From positions 372,001 through 436,000 of the forward strand of contig JAAEAF010000088.1 in assembly GCA_011037195.1 (NCBI GenBank): 64,000 nucleotides of DNA, read 5' to 3'. The DNA is from Triatoma infestans. Lineage: Eukaryota > Arthropoda > Insecta > Hemiptera > Reduviidae. Positions 15,401-30,400 of this stretch are shown here, in pieces. The number at the start of each line of letters is the position of its first letter. Position 1 is the stretch's first letter. Under the pieces are notes generated by a model, which worked only from the letters and a program-made list of their open reading frames with translations, made no database searches and was not told where the DNA came from. The position numbers and the translations under genes are program-made.

Positions 15401-18400
15401 ATTTATGGTTTGAATTCAATTTACACTAATTTGCAAGGCAATTTGGACAAAATTTCTCTACCATCTCATTCTCGTAGTGTCACAGAAGGAGGAGCCGGCA
15501 GACAAGAATCCACCATCCTGGTGCCAATGCTCCCTTCCATCCTAATATCCTTCCTAGCTTTTCTCAGGGTACTCCCTTTGATAACCTCCCATAATGAATA
15601 TTGTTTCAAGATAAAAGTAAATATGGAGCGTCTTATTGTACTTTTACAATGCACTTCGGCATTGCGCAGCATTTGATAATGCACTTAAATGTCTGAATTA
15701 TTTATGGCTTATCCCTTCTGATCAACTCCTTGGTGAGTCCGTTTCTTATCATCACATTTAGGTTTTAGGGCAAGTCCACAAGGCGGTTATTCTGTTCCGT
15801 TCGTAGGCACTAGCCTAAGTGTTCTTTGAAACTTACGTATTTGTTTTTACTTAATTTAACATCGTGTCAGTATTTCTTTAAAAAAATTAATGAATTGATT
15901 GAATTTTTTGTGTTAGATGATGGGGCGTTTCTTTTCTGGCTTAGCGCAATCCGGAGCCTGGTGCTGTTTTGATGAATTCAATAGAATAGATATTGAGGTT
16001 TTATCTGTAATTGCGCAGCAGTTAATAACAATTAGAAATGCAAAAGCTGCCAAGGCGAGTAGGTGAGTGATCAAATGAAATAAATATAAAAAATTCATTT
16101 ACAAATTTGATTATTTTATTGGATCCGAACTTTTTATTGGAAATTTGATAACTTTATCATAAACCGATTTATCTTTTAATACTTTTTTCTAAAATCACAT
16201 ATGGAATATTAGGTACACTATAAGGAAAGTAACACCTATTTTTCAGGAGGCATTACGACCAACTCTTACCTAGTTCTTGGAAGGAATTGTTAGCAAACAT
16301 ACTTAACTTATATTGCTTGTATTCATTCTTCTTCTACCTAAACCTTTCCTCAGATTTTGCCCAAAGCAGTATAAAGGATTCATATTAATTTATTTTATAA
16401 ATCTATGGCCAAGAATAGGAATCGCCTGCTCGTAACACGATATGGTCATGTAATTATAAAAGTCATATAATTATTATATAAGTCATAATCAATTTAACCT
16501 CTCAGACCTCTAATCAATCGTCCGTTGCGGCTCTATTAGGAATCATATTTACCATTTAATTTATAGTTACTTTTCAGTCTAGTTTAGTTGATTCTTTATT
16601 TTAAAATAAATCTGTCGTAACTCTATTATAGAGACTGTACAGCTCATTGTAAAAACAGACAAAATCAGACAACATTTTAGAATGTCAGGGACATCTTAGA
16701 CATAGGCAAAGTTCAAAATCACCTCCAAACATTCCCATTCTCCAGCTTATTCCACACTCTTTTATAGCCGATGTTATTCCAAAAATGAGCTACAATTGAT
16801 TTTGCTAAATCGCAGTGGTTTTGCTAGGTTTTCTAGGTAGATTTTCTAGGTTTTGGCTTGCAGGCTGTCACTCTGCCTATCTGTATAGGAGATAGAAAAT
16901 AATAGATTGGCTACAATGGAAAAACTTATAGGTGAATATAGACGCTCCTACGAAAACATTGCAAACACTCCTTTCTATGAGGCACGGTATTGGTGTAACG
17001 ATTATGAGCATGGACTTGTAGCTGGGTGTTCACCAGTTCGAGTCCCACGCATCACTGCTAAATTTTATTTTCGTTTAAAAATGTTAATAGTAAAGTAGAT
17101 GCTTCGTCCTTCCGGCTACAACATTTATTTTGGTAGTTGGACGTAAAGCCCGCCTGGAAAAATAGGCATTATTTCATTTTACTTTACACCCTTCTACAGT
17201 GGCACTGCAAACATTGTACGAAAGAAAGTGATGGTTTAGTAAAACTAAACTACCATGCAAGCAGAGGAAAGAAATCTTTTGATGAAAAGAAATATAATCC
17301 GCCCGAAATTGATAATCCGACATAATTTGTGTTCGTTTTGGATATGCCACAATTTAGACATATTGTTCATTAACTCAACTATACATTTTGATTCTAAATT
17401 TTCATTAATTTTTCAGATTTTTCTTTGAAGGAAGAGAAATAAGTCTTAATCCTCAATGTGCAGCTTTTATTACGATGAATCCAGGCTATGCTGGAAGAAC
17501 TGAATTGCCAGATAATTTAAAATCTGTATTCCGTCCAATGGCAATGATGGTACCTGATTATGGTTTAATTGCAGAAGTAATTCTTTATTCAGAAGGATTT
17601 CAATCTTCAAGAAATTTAGCACAAAAAATGGTTAATTTGTACAAATTGTGTAGTGAACAATTATCACAACAAGATCATTATGATTTTGGAATGAGGTAAA
17701 CATTGTATATTTAGGTATTTTCTAAACGAGTAGTAAACGTTTCTAACGTTTTTTTAAATGAATAGAAAATTTAATTTTGCTGAGAATATTTCAGTTCTTA
17801 GATGGAAAAGTGATAAATTTATTGAAGTTATAACTGAAATAATTATAAGAAATGAAATGTAATCACAGTGAAGTTAGATATATATATATATAATATGTGG
17901 ATGGGTCCGCAATGCTGGATAGTATCTGGTATTTTATCCGTCGTAGCATGCATATTTATATTTTTCCTGACCGGTTTCGGATTTTCATCCATCGCCAGTA
18001 CAAATTCACCAAGTTCGTGCCGAGAATTCATTTCAACTTAATGTTTCTGGTACACTCACACTTGTTAGTTTTGTATGTCCATATATACAACCAACAAGTG
18101 TGAGTTTAATAACTCTCTACACGAAACTTGGTGAATTTGCTCTGACGATGTATGAAATCCGAAATCGGTTAGAAAATAAGTATGTTGCGGCGGTAAATCC
18201 CAGATGTTATCCAGAGTTGCGGACCATCCACATATTCAACATATAAGTTTCTTGCTTGTAAATAAAATCATTAAATTAGTAAGAGTGCTGGCATTTTAAA
18301 TATGATGAAAATCGGTTAACCGAATAGTTTTTTTTTTTTGGAATTTTCTCGGAAAAAGTTGCAACGATTTTCTTTAAATTGTAATGCTTGTTGCATACCT

Positions 18401-21400
18401 GCAACCTGTCACTTTTATTTGAAACATTTTTCTGTAAAAATTGATTTTAGAGGGGTAATGGAGTTCTGTAATTAGTTCAGATTTAATTTTTCACTCGCTT
18501 ATTTGGTTTTGATATAAAGTGCACTACATAAGACCGCTCAGGTAACAAGTAAAATGTTGATCACTTTTTTTTTATGGCTATCCCAACTATATATTGTATC
18601 GTTGCAATTTTAAAGAAAATTTCTTGATTAAACTGTATTAATTAGAGTGAGAGAAAGTCGTGTGAGTATTTCCACTAGATTTATATATATAAATTGTATA
18701 TATATATATATATATATATTATACAATTAATATATGATTATTAATATATATACCTAGTGATAGATTTCCAATTTTTCTCCATTAATAGATGATAAGTTTG
18801 GGATGATTTAATTATTATATTATCTGAAAATATTTTGCAATAAATTTGCTAGTGTACATATTTTTTTTTTTTAGGGCTGTAAAAAGCGTCCTTGTTATGG
18901 CAGGCTCGCTAAAAAGAGCCAATCCAAATATTGTAGAAGATATTGTGCTAATAAGAGCTTTAAGAGATTCTAATCTGCCAAAATTTTTAGCTGATGATGT
19001 TTCTTTGTTTCAAGTAATGTAAACATTTATTTGAATCTTTGTTTTCAATAATAAACGAACCTTTATTCATTTAAAATTTCCCATATAGGGTATAATAGGT
19101 GATCTTTTCCCTAATGTGGTTATCCCAGAACATGATTATGGTTTATTTCAAGCAGCTATTGAAAGTGTAGTATCGACAATGGAATTACAACCAGTGAAGT
19201 CTACTTTTGTGAAAACTATTCAACTTTATGAGACAATGGAAGTGAGACATGGTATAATGAATGTTGGACCTACTGGAAGTGGGAAAACTACAGTATTAAA
19301 TGTATGTTAATTTAATAAATAAAAAAAAATTGGTATATGTTCAAACGTATGAAAGAAATGTTTAATAATTATTATAAAAGAATTATTATGATTAATAGGA
19401 AATGATTATTAATATATGATTAATAGGAGATGGTTATTAATATTTCAAGGTTTTGCGTGATACACTAAAAAAGTTATTCGATGATAAAATAGCTGGAGCT
19501 TATTACAGGCCTGTGACGATATATACATTGAACCCTAAGTCTATAACTATGGGAGAATTATATGGAGAAGTAAATTTAATGACCATGGAATGGAGAGATG
19601 GTCTTTTAGGAATGTTTGTTAGAACTGCTGTCGGCGTAACTGTAACTAATTTTACATATTTATAATCTTTTATTTACAAATATTATTAAAAATAATTTTT
19701 ATTTTTATTTTTTTTAATTTGTTTACAGGTGAAAGCAGAAATTCATCAATGGATTGTTTGCGATGGACCAGTGGATGCAGTGTGGATTGAAAATATGAAT
19801 ACAGTTCTAGATGATAATAAAATGTTGTGCCTCGCTAATTCTGAACGCATAAAATTAACACCATGGGTAATTATTTACTTATTTGTTTACGTACTTTCAA
19901 ATTGACTTATTTTATTTCGACTTTTTTTTTTTTTTACTTTCATTTACTCCTAGTAAGAGGAAGTATTGCGATCGTGCCAGATTTTCGAAATTGAATTTTC
20001 ACCGGAAATACATGATATGAGGTTCCCAGAATACGAAAAAAATGTTTTTAGCGAATGGTCTGTTAACAAAGTATCTCAAAAACGAAAAGTCACAGGATGC
20101 TCTAACTTCATATTCCATATAAGTACTACTACCGAATCAGACCGAAGATTTCTGGAAAAATGCATCAGTTTTTCGTGATTTGTCGTGAAAATGGTTCCAA
20201 TAATTTTCTTTTAACTTCGTATACTATCTGCACACAAAAATGCCTATCACTTTTATTTGTGATATTTTCCCGGGAAAAATTATTTTTTTAGTGTTTTTGA
20301 GAAAACAGTAGCATTATACTTTCTTTTAAATTACCTTTTCGGTATAATAATATAGTTTTACTATATGCATAATGTTACCGTATGACCTGGTACTCAGGCT
20401 GGAAGCACATCCTTTAAAGAAGAAAGCCCTTTCAGTCTTTTAGAGCATTCTAGTACCAATCTGGAAGTGAAGATATATGAACTCAGCGCCTTCAACGCAT
20501 ATTGACTGCCCGAGTAGAGATACAAACACCTTTGGAATAGAAGTTCCTAATAACCTCTAGGAGGTGTTAATCTTCTCAACTTCCTCCGATGGGTAAATAA
20601 AATCACCTGGGATTAATTGAAAGATCCTCACCTGTGCCCAATCATATAGCGTGCTGAGGACACTTTGCATTAAGTCTGCGATAGTAATCAGACATCGCCT
20701 CAACCATAACATGCACATCATCGGCATATGATTGGCGCTATTCTAACAAATAAACGTTTAGTGAAAATAATTTTTGAACAATTTGCCAATTATAATTCTG
20801 TGAACAGTATGAGTAAGTGGTGTGAGTGTTTCACACCATATTTTTTAGGTGAAGGAATTGCTTAATTCCTAAAATAGCACTTTAGAATGAAATATTCCCC
20901 CATCCCTCCAAAAGCCTTCTTGAATGAATTTTCCCGGAGAAATGTTTCAAATAAAAAGTTGTAGCTCTTAATATGTCTCATTGATGAAATCGTTAGAGCC
21001 GGGTTTTGAGAAAATTGGAAACACTGAAAAATCCATTCTGTAAAATGGTGTTTCCGGTAGAGAAATTTTGAAAGATAACTTCCTGTCGAATTCCATGGTG
21101 ACACATACGGAATGCCAAGTTTGAACTTCCTGCGAGTTTACATTTTTGAGCTTTGTTGATCACCATTGGATCTAAAAAACACTGTTTTGGTCTCCGGGTA
21201 TCCTAAAACGTGTACATCCTGGGAAAACTCGATATCAAAAATTCACACGAGTGCAATATACTCCTATATGAGTAAGTAAAGTAAAAAAAAAAAAAGGAAA
21301 AAAGTAATCAGATGTATAGTATTGCTAAATATCATCTAATATTTAGTTATTATAAATCTGATCCAAATAAATGTCCATTTTTAATTAGGGTCTCTTTCAA

Positions 21401-24400
21401 TGCAAAACGATTTTTGCATTTGTTCACTTCTTTATTGATACCAGTTAATAAAGTAATAAATTTTTGCATCTTTGAAATGGTCAGGTTAAGAATTAGCATT
21501 GATAGTTATCATTATTATACTGTGATGTAGGTTCATATGGTATTTGAAGTTCAGGATTTGGCACAGGCCTCTCCGGCAACAGTATCCCGTTGTGGAATGG
21601 TTTATTACGATCCCGAAGAATTAAAATGGTTTCCATATGCTAAAAGTTGGGCACAAAACTTATTAAATAAGAATAACATCACTTTGGAAGTATATACTTT
21701 AGTTATAGATTTATTGCAAAAGTATGTTGAACCAGGATTGGTATTGATTAAGAAACAGCTTAAATATGGAATACACCAGGTAAAAATTTTACTATTTATT
21801 TGAATTTAGTCTGTGGGGTTCACTGTTGAGACACATATACAGAATAGTTATTTTCAAATATCTTTATATTTGGGCAGAGCGTCATTTACCATCGGGCGCA
21901 AGGTGGGCCTTCAACATTTTTTATTTGTAAGAAAATACGTACCTAAGAAACAGTTGCAAAGTAAAAGTAGAATATTTATCTTTTAAAATAGTCAGTTCAT
22001 AATAAAACTAGAGATTTTAAACAAATTCCTGAGATCTTTCATCTTTACTTTAAATATCATTCTACGGCGTGACTTTAACTCACCGAATCTTGCACCATCA
22101 GAAATTAACTGACCTATCGTTAATATTAACTGATAACAACAACAATATACAATAATGTAATTATTTTGAAGATATCAGAGAAATATTTGCACAAAATCAG
22201 TAAAAACCTGTAGCTGTTCATGTTGTTTTGTAAAAAGAAGAATTCGTTCCACATTTTAGACATTAAAACAAAAAAATTGGATCAGGTTTCACAAGAATTA
22301 CAGGTTTTGAGCCTTGGAAAGTGTTTTTAGGAAACAGGTTTGTGTGTGAGCTACTATGGCTGTGATGTATCCCAGTAAGTTCCAAGTGGATATTCCGTTG
22401 ATACTGTAGATGAAGTTATAAGGGAAAACGACAGATAGTTCTAAAACGTACATACAAAGAATGGAATATAGAATAGAATTTTATTCTATTCTATTTTATT
22501 CAAAGAATGGATGCATTAAGGATTTCCACCTGTTACTTTATATACAGAAAAGAGGAGAAGAAATCCCTGAGGAGGAGAGTCGCTAGGAAGAGAAAAATAA
22601 AGAGGACTTCCGTTTTAAAGGTTATATGAGAACCAAGATATTTGGAAGTTCGTATTATGGAGTAAAACCCTACCCTGAAAGGGAAAAGCGAAATGATTGT
22701 GTTTGAGAAGGAGAATATTTTTTAATAATGATATTGTAAACAAATTATAATTGTTAAAAAATGATCTGTGTTTGGTCATAACCAAGACAACTAGGCGTTT
22801 TTCGACAAATTTCTCACGATATAAGGGTGGTTAGTTTTTCTATAGTTCATTTGGTTTTTGTATGCAGTCAACGCAAAATCGCTCAGCGAGAACGATTTGT
22901 TTCTGATAATTACAATAATTTAATTATTCATCACCGCTTCTGTTATTGTGGAACTACTCGCCGAACTGCAGCTTTCCTTCAAGCTTCCATAATCTTCCTG
23001 CATACACATACACATATATATATATAAATTAAACAAATTACGCTTGTCCTAGTTGTATTTTTCTCTTACCTTGCTACTTTGGGAAAATATGCAACCTCTC
23101 TGAACGTGTTCGACTTGCTTCTTCTCTGCTTGTGATAATTGCAATAATTTAATTATCCATCACCGCTTCTATAACTGTGGAACAACTCGCCACTACTGTC
23201 AGCTTTCCTTCAAGCTGCCATACCCTTCCTGCACACATGCTGACTCCAAATTATATAACTTGCGCTTCTCTTCACTTGTACTCCATGGAGTGTTTCTTCA
23301 ACTCGTCCAAAAGGTGAATGAATTATAATTATCATTTCCTAGCAGTTTGCCCTATTCTGAAGTCGTTTAGAAAAAAATATTTAAAAAGAGAAAACATTTC
23401 TAAAGAAAAACTGATTGATATATTGAATGGAGAAAATTTGATAGGTTTGTGCAATTTTGTTGAGAAAGCGGGACGTTATAGAAATTATTTGATTTCAGAA
23501 TTTAATTATTAATTTTGGGCTTGCTTCCTTCGTTTTTGTTCTTTAAAGTATAGAAGTTGACTATTAGTTTTTGTTATTACTATTACTTTTTTTTATGTGT
23601 ATTAAGTTTATTTTTATGTTCGTTTGGAACTTTCTAAACTAGAACTCCCGGCAGACGGTACAATGTACCATGCTGTAATTTTCTTATTTTATATATCAGT
23701 GTATGAATTGTAAATATATATTGATCAATAAAGAGATTAAAAAAAAAAAAAAAAAAAAAAAAGTGAATGAATTTTTATTTTCTCGTAATTTAATTTTTTA
23801 TCTGTCGCTCTGCGCTAATTTTTTTTATAAGTTTCTAGTATTCGCATTTGTTTTCACCAATCAACAATCTGATTTTTTAGTAATTATTTTAAAGTAACTC
23901 TGTGTACTATAGAGGAAGGAGTGCAGGAATGTATTTTATGTACAAAAATGTATTCTATCTAAACATGTATTTCCAACCTAATAAACACACCATTATTATT
24001 AGTGTAGCACTGTTAGCAGTTATTATGTAATAGTAATGTTGTAAGGAGTGCCTATAAATGGATAAAGGAGTACTTGTTTGATCTCGGTTTTTCGTATCAA
24101 AAGAAGTAGAACTTCATATTTCTATTTTATTATTATTAATGTTTGAAAAATAAGATTTTTTAAATTTATTTTAAGGTTGAAATTGGCAAAGCTGCCATGC
24201 TTTGTTCCATTTTGCAAAATTTATTAAATGATAAAGAAATGAAGAATCCTGCATTAGACTGGTCTACACAGATTCCGATGATTCATCAAGCTTTTATATT
24301 TGCTTATGTTTGGTCAATAGGAGGAAATTTACTGGATCAGCATCGTGTGATATTTGAAGAATTCGTTCATGAACAATTTGAACATTGTCCAGAAGCACGG

Positions 24401-27400
24401 TAAATTAGAATTGTTTAAACAATTTAAACTATTGTAGGTTGATATATTACTACTTTCACTTACTCCTAGTAAGAGGAAGTATTGTAATCGTGTCAAATTT
24501 TCGATGTCGAGTTTTCACCGGAAGTATACATTTCGAGGTCCCCTGAATCCAAAAAAGTGGTTTTTAGAAAATTGTGTGTGTATGTGTATCTATGTGAACA
24601 GCAAAGTTCAAAAACGAAATATTGCAGAAGTTTGAACTTGATATTCCATTTAGGTATCACATGGGATCCGACAGTAAGTTATCTGTCAAAATTCCTCAAC
24701 CGGAAGTTCCACTTTACTGAATGTTTGTTTTTTTTCACTTTTTTGTGATTTTCTTGAAAATAGCTCCTTTAAACTAGTTACATCAACAACACATACAAAA
24801 GCTACAACTTTTACTTGAAACATTTCTCCGGAAAAATTCATTTAAGGGGACTTTTGGAGGAAGAGGTGGAATTAGGTTTTCGTTTAAAGTGCTATTTCTT
24901 TTTACTACACAATACTGCCATCTAAATAATATTAATTAGAATTAAATATGTTGATGAAATCCCGAGTTTAAAGAAAACCGGATAAACCGGAAGTACGTTT
25001 TTACTGAAAAGTATTTTTTAGCTTCCTGTTATTTTTTCTAAACCGGCTCCAACCATTTCCTGGAAACTAAGAATGTGAAGTACTGATATAATCAGTTTCA
25101 ACTTTTATTGAAAACATTCCAGCGGGTAAAGTCATTTAAGGCGGCCTCTGAGCGATTACCAACTTTAAGCCGGCCTTTGAGCTAAAAAAAATTAATTAGA
25201 AGTACATAGATTGCCAAAATTCCGAGTATTAAGAAAATTAGTAAACCGGAAGTGCATTTTAACTGAACAGTTTTATTCAGTTTTCGCTATTTTCTCCATA
25301 ACACCGACGATTTCATTAAATTTGATGTGCTAACTGTTAGAAGCACAGGTAACATTCAATAGAGAAACAGGTTCGAGTTAACATGAACAAAAATATTTTA
25401 TTTAGTCAATAAATAAGCACAAATTATTACCAAGCATAAAAAATATAAAGCACATAACTCCATCTTTTTAATACAAAAAAGATATAAAATATAATCCAGC
25501 AGCTGTTTTTAAATATGGTTTAAATACTATTTCCCCGTCACTTAACACTAACTATAAAATCTGTCAGTACAATTTTTGTAAACTGCAGTAAAAGTTGTGT
25601 GATTGTTTCACACCAGATTTTTTTGGTTATTGCTTATGATGTTTCTACAAACTGTCTTTGTCAAATTGCTACAAAAAAATCGAAAATATTCTATGAACAG
25701 TTACGAGTACAAATTGTATGATTTTTAGTTATTAATTACAAAAAAAGGAGTTATTTTAAGTTACCTTTTATAACATTAAAGGAAGTAGAGAAGAAGCATA
25801 GATAGGGACACAAGTTGAAAATAGTTCTCCGTCATAAAATTTTATTATAATTAAATTAGATAAGTTTAAACAAATTTTAATTATTTCATAATTGAATCAG
25901 TTTAAGAGTTTTTAAAATTAGTGTTCATAAGATTCTTAGTTTCTTTTTAATGCCATATATAAAACTCATATCAGTTTTGTTACTGAATGTTTGTAAGTTT
26001 TGATTGACATAGAAATAGTAACATAAAATATAATTAAATGTAAGGTCCGTCAATTAAGGCTCTGCAAATGTTCTAATATCAACTGCTTGTTTATCAACAA
26101 AAATAATAAATATTTTTAACAAAAAAATAATTTTTGGATAGCAAATAATATGAAGTAACAATAAAATTATTAAATTCTATTTAATGAAGTGCTTTGCGAA
26201 AGAAAGAAATGCATCAATTCGAAAAACCAAATGTGGTTGCCACCTTTAGTATGCATTATAGGAATAAATGCACAATCATGTTCTTATTTTTTCACTATAT
26301 CTCACTCACTTGCGAGTAACTTCCAGGAAAAACTAAATTGACAGACACTAAAGATATAAACGGAATTTCTAGTAAGGATATGTACACATTCTTTTTACTT
26401 TTAAATCATGCCACTGAGACAAATCTATAAATGCTAACTGGAAAGTTCTACGTTTGAGACAAAATGTGTTACATCGCAAGATGTATTAAGTATATAAAGT
26501 ACTTTAAATTAACTCTATAAATGATTTTGGCATCTCCTTTGATTCTAGACTCTTCTTTAACATTCACATTGAAAAGATAGTCAGCAATAGTTACTAAATG
26601 TTGGGTTTTGTCTTTAAGAATTCCACTACTTTTAGAAATCAGTTTAGTGTTTTAAGACTGTATTTGCATTTGGTTCGTTTACGACTTGAATTTGCTCTCC
26701 TGTTTGGAATCCGTAATATAAAATTCACATTGATACTATTTAACGAGTGCAGCATGGGTTTCTTAAAAGGGTTGCTAAAATGGTGGGTGTATCAACTGAA
26801 AGATTAGCTTATTCTGATGAGTTGGGTAAGCTTAATTTGAACACTCTATCCTTCAAAAGGCGAAGTTCAGACCTTATTTTCTTCTTCAAACTTATAAATC
26901 ATTGTATAGATTGTCCTGAATTGCTTGAATTAATCCATTTCCCTGTATCTACAATACATATTCGCTATAAACCTGTTTTTTCCAAAAATTGTTAAATATT
27001 ACCAATCCTCTCCTATGCCTAGACTTATGTCCCTTGGAAAAAGTATTTCTAATGAATATGATCTCTTCTAATAAATTGTTTCCCTTTAATAGTATACTCT
27101 ATAGTTTATTGTCTATAAAGTCAAATTCATTTATCTCTTATTTTTTTTATGTTCTCCCTTTTACCTAGTTTCTAATTGGTTATTCTTATTATTAAATTCA
27201 CAGTTTTATGCACTTTTTGTATATTCTATTTTTTTTTATTTTATGTGATCTACATCTCTATCTGTAGTTTGTTTATGTTTCGTGTAGTGTTTGTTTTGAT
27301 TGTCGTGTTTGATGACGAGACAATTAATTATAAATGGGGTACGACCCGTATGTATAAATAAATAAATAAATAAGTATACAAGAATGCTTTTGCTACATAC

Positions 27401-30400
27401 AGAGAAAGTAGCAGAAGAGGCAAATCTACAGGGGATTTAGTACAATCGTTAAATTTGGTTTGGCAAGTGTGTGTGTAGACATGTTCGTCCAACATTTTAC
27501 TTGTTGAACATTTCTAATCAATCTAACGGTTGATGACCGACCTGTCAAAGAGGGTGTAGTCATAGAAATTAAGTTATTCTGTTTAAGTAACTTAAGTGTT
27601 TGATGTTTCTATTTTCCACTGAGAGTCCAATAATTATTTTGTTTAATTTATAGCCTTCATAGTAATGTACAATTTTGGGATTGTTTCTTCGATCCTGCAG
27701 CCAGAAAACTTGTGCCATGGTCTCTTATTTTACCTTCATTTGTTTACGATCCAGTTGTACCATTTTTTGATTTACAAGTACCAACAATAGATACAGTGAG
27801 ATTTGGATATCTGATGACAATGTTGTTGGAAGAAAACCACCCAGTCATGTTTACAGGAGTCACAGGTAACAGGTTACTCCATTTAAGTTAAAAATCTCAA
27901 TATTAACACTAGACGTGGGAAAATCAGTAGTTGCAAAAACTGTGCTGACTGACTTGTTAAAAAATGAAGAAGGGAGAGTTGAGAGTGTAACTTTAATGAA
28001 GTAGAAGGCGTAGTTTGACGTAGCCAGAACAAAACCGCCAGGCATGCAAATTATGGTCTTTTGCATTGCGAATTTATTTAAAAAAAATATTTTTTTCATT
28101 ATAATGAATGAATTCAGTGAGAAAATGTAGAATATTTTTGTAATTACTTAAAAATACATTTTCAATTTAGAGGTACCTAAAATGACTGTATTTAAATTTT
28201 GTAGGTGTGGGAAAATCAGTTGTTGCTAAAGCTGTGCTGACTGACTTGTTAAAAACTGAAAAATGGGGAGTCGTGAGTGTAACTTTCTCTGCTCAGACTT
28301 CTTCAATGCGAACTCAAGCTATGATTGAATCTAAACTTGAGAAAAAAAGGAAAACATTATTAGGCGCTCCTTTGGGCAAAAGAATAGTCGTATTTATCGA
28401 TGATGTTAACATGCCCAAGTTAGAAATCTATGGAGCTCAGCCTCCAATCGAATTATTAAGGTACTTAATAAATAAATTATTAATTCATGAAGTGTTATAT
28501 AAAAAAAATATTTGAATAATTAATAATTTGTTCTAGACAATATTTAGATTTTAAAGGATTATTTGATAGAAAAACTTTACTTTGGAAACAAATTGATAGT
28601 GTTGTGTTGAGCGTGGCGTGCGCTCCGCCAGGAGGCGGCAGGAATCCTCTTACACCACGTTTTGTCAGACATTTCGCTTTACTAGAAATTCCTTCACCAA
28701 CAGGCGCTACTCTCAAAGTAATATTCACGGTATGTGCCAATGATAAAAAATTTAAAAGTATAGTCATTCAAATTAAATTTATAAAAAATAGCTATGAAAT
28801 GTGTTCATAAACTTATGCGGATTATGTCTCTGCACTAATAGATGGTTTTGCACTTTGGAGTGACAAAAACAAAATAAACACTGTAGTCTCGATCCTTCTT
28901 TTTTAAAATTAACTTGAAATTTTTCTGTTTTTAAATTGTAACAATAGCTGTGACCATACAATAATACATAGCTGCGCATTTCTCCACTTTTAGGCCATCA
29001 CCATAAGATAAAACCTGAAAATATAATATAAAAACTTCGTTATAATAGTTTACAATATAAAACAGGTCTTCGGACAGTGGTTGATTATAAACCGAAGTGT
29101 CGCCCGTAAAGCAATGGCTTCTTCAGGGTAGAGCCGCCTCTAAAGCTGAAAGTGAAAAAGTGTGTTGTTTCAACTTAGAGGCGACACTACCCTGAAGAAG
29201 CCTATTGTAATATGGGCGAAAAGTCGGTTTATAATCAACCCGGAGACCTAAGTGTTTTGCATGACAATGGCTGCGGAAGCCTGAAAGAATTACAATATAA
29301 TTAAAGATTTTAATTATTATTTATCTATGAAATGGTTTTGTCGGATGCATATCGCTAATAACTGTTTGCAAAGTTAGTACTGTAGTAAACAAAAAAATTA
29401 AAAATAATAAAGTGAAGAAAAATAAACAATGTACCATGAAACTTTAAACATTCTACAACAAATATTAAATTCAGAACCAAAAACAAATGAACAAATGTAA
29501 GTCGTGCGCTTTATGAGAACGTCACAAAATTTCGGGAATCCATTCACAACTGATGAGGTCCTTCGAACAGTGCTTGAGATTCACGCACAGAAACGTGATA
29601 GCAACTGATAAGAGGTGTGCTTAAAAAGTAATGCTAATGCGCACGCAACACACAATCTGGCAACACTGCGAATTCCCTACCATGGTACCCGCTTGGATAA
29701 ACATGTGTTTAGAGTCAAATAAGAGTTTGTAGTCCGTAGCTTCCCTATCAATCTTTACGATGATTCTGTAAAATGAGTTTGTCATTAGGTCGTACTGGTA
29801 AACTGTGCTAGCAAGCCGAATAGTGAGTTGACAATTAGTTTCCTGCAATGGCAATGGTATACCTTTCAGGAATCATGATTAACCTCCATGATTAGCAACT
29901 GTAGCGGTACCGTTTCAGCACTTATTTTTTTTAAGGCAGACATTCGCCTAAAAAAATATTCATAACTTGCAAATCGCTCATAAGCTAGAGGGAATATGTA
30001 AATAATAGAGGAATTAGGCCAAATCCCTAATATGATAGTGGGATCAGATCTGATTAACCATACTTTTCCACTTTTAACGTCAGTGATATAACTATTAATC
30101 ATCACGCTGAAAAGCCCGCGAGATGAAATAACATCATGGTTTATCTGAAGTCTTTAAAACTATTTCAGTTTTTGTATTCATAAGTTATGCAAAGTTTATG
30201 TAAGATGATAAGGCATTTTCGTTTTGGGTGGTAAACAATAATTTCGAAATGGACTGTAGAAAATTTTTCTTATACCCAGCCACTCTGAAAGTTATGGAAG
30301 ACTTTCAGAACAAAAGAGTGTGTATGGCGGAAGGAACTAGATGTTAGGTGAACCACAATAGCTTAACTGAAAAAAAGTAAATCCCTGCCTGTTGCCAAGG

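Noticed and set aside
16907..17325. Short open frames in intron 12 as coding
   Set aside because: No family motif, no splice support, and exons 12 and 13 already join in frame with a shared Arg codon.
26598..26995. Two open frames in intron 19 as host exons
   Set aside because: Their sequence follows LINE RT C-terminal motifs ([17 protein letters not shown]) and is followed by a LINE-like tail.
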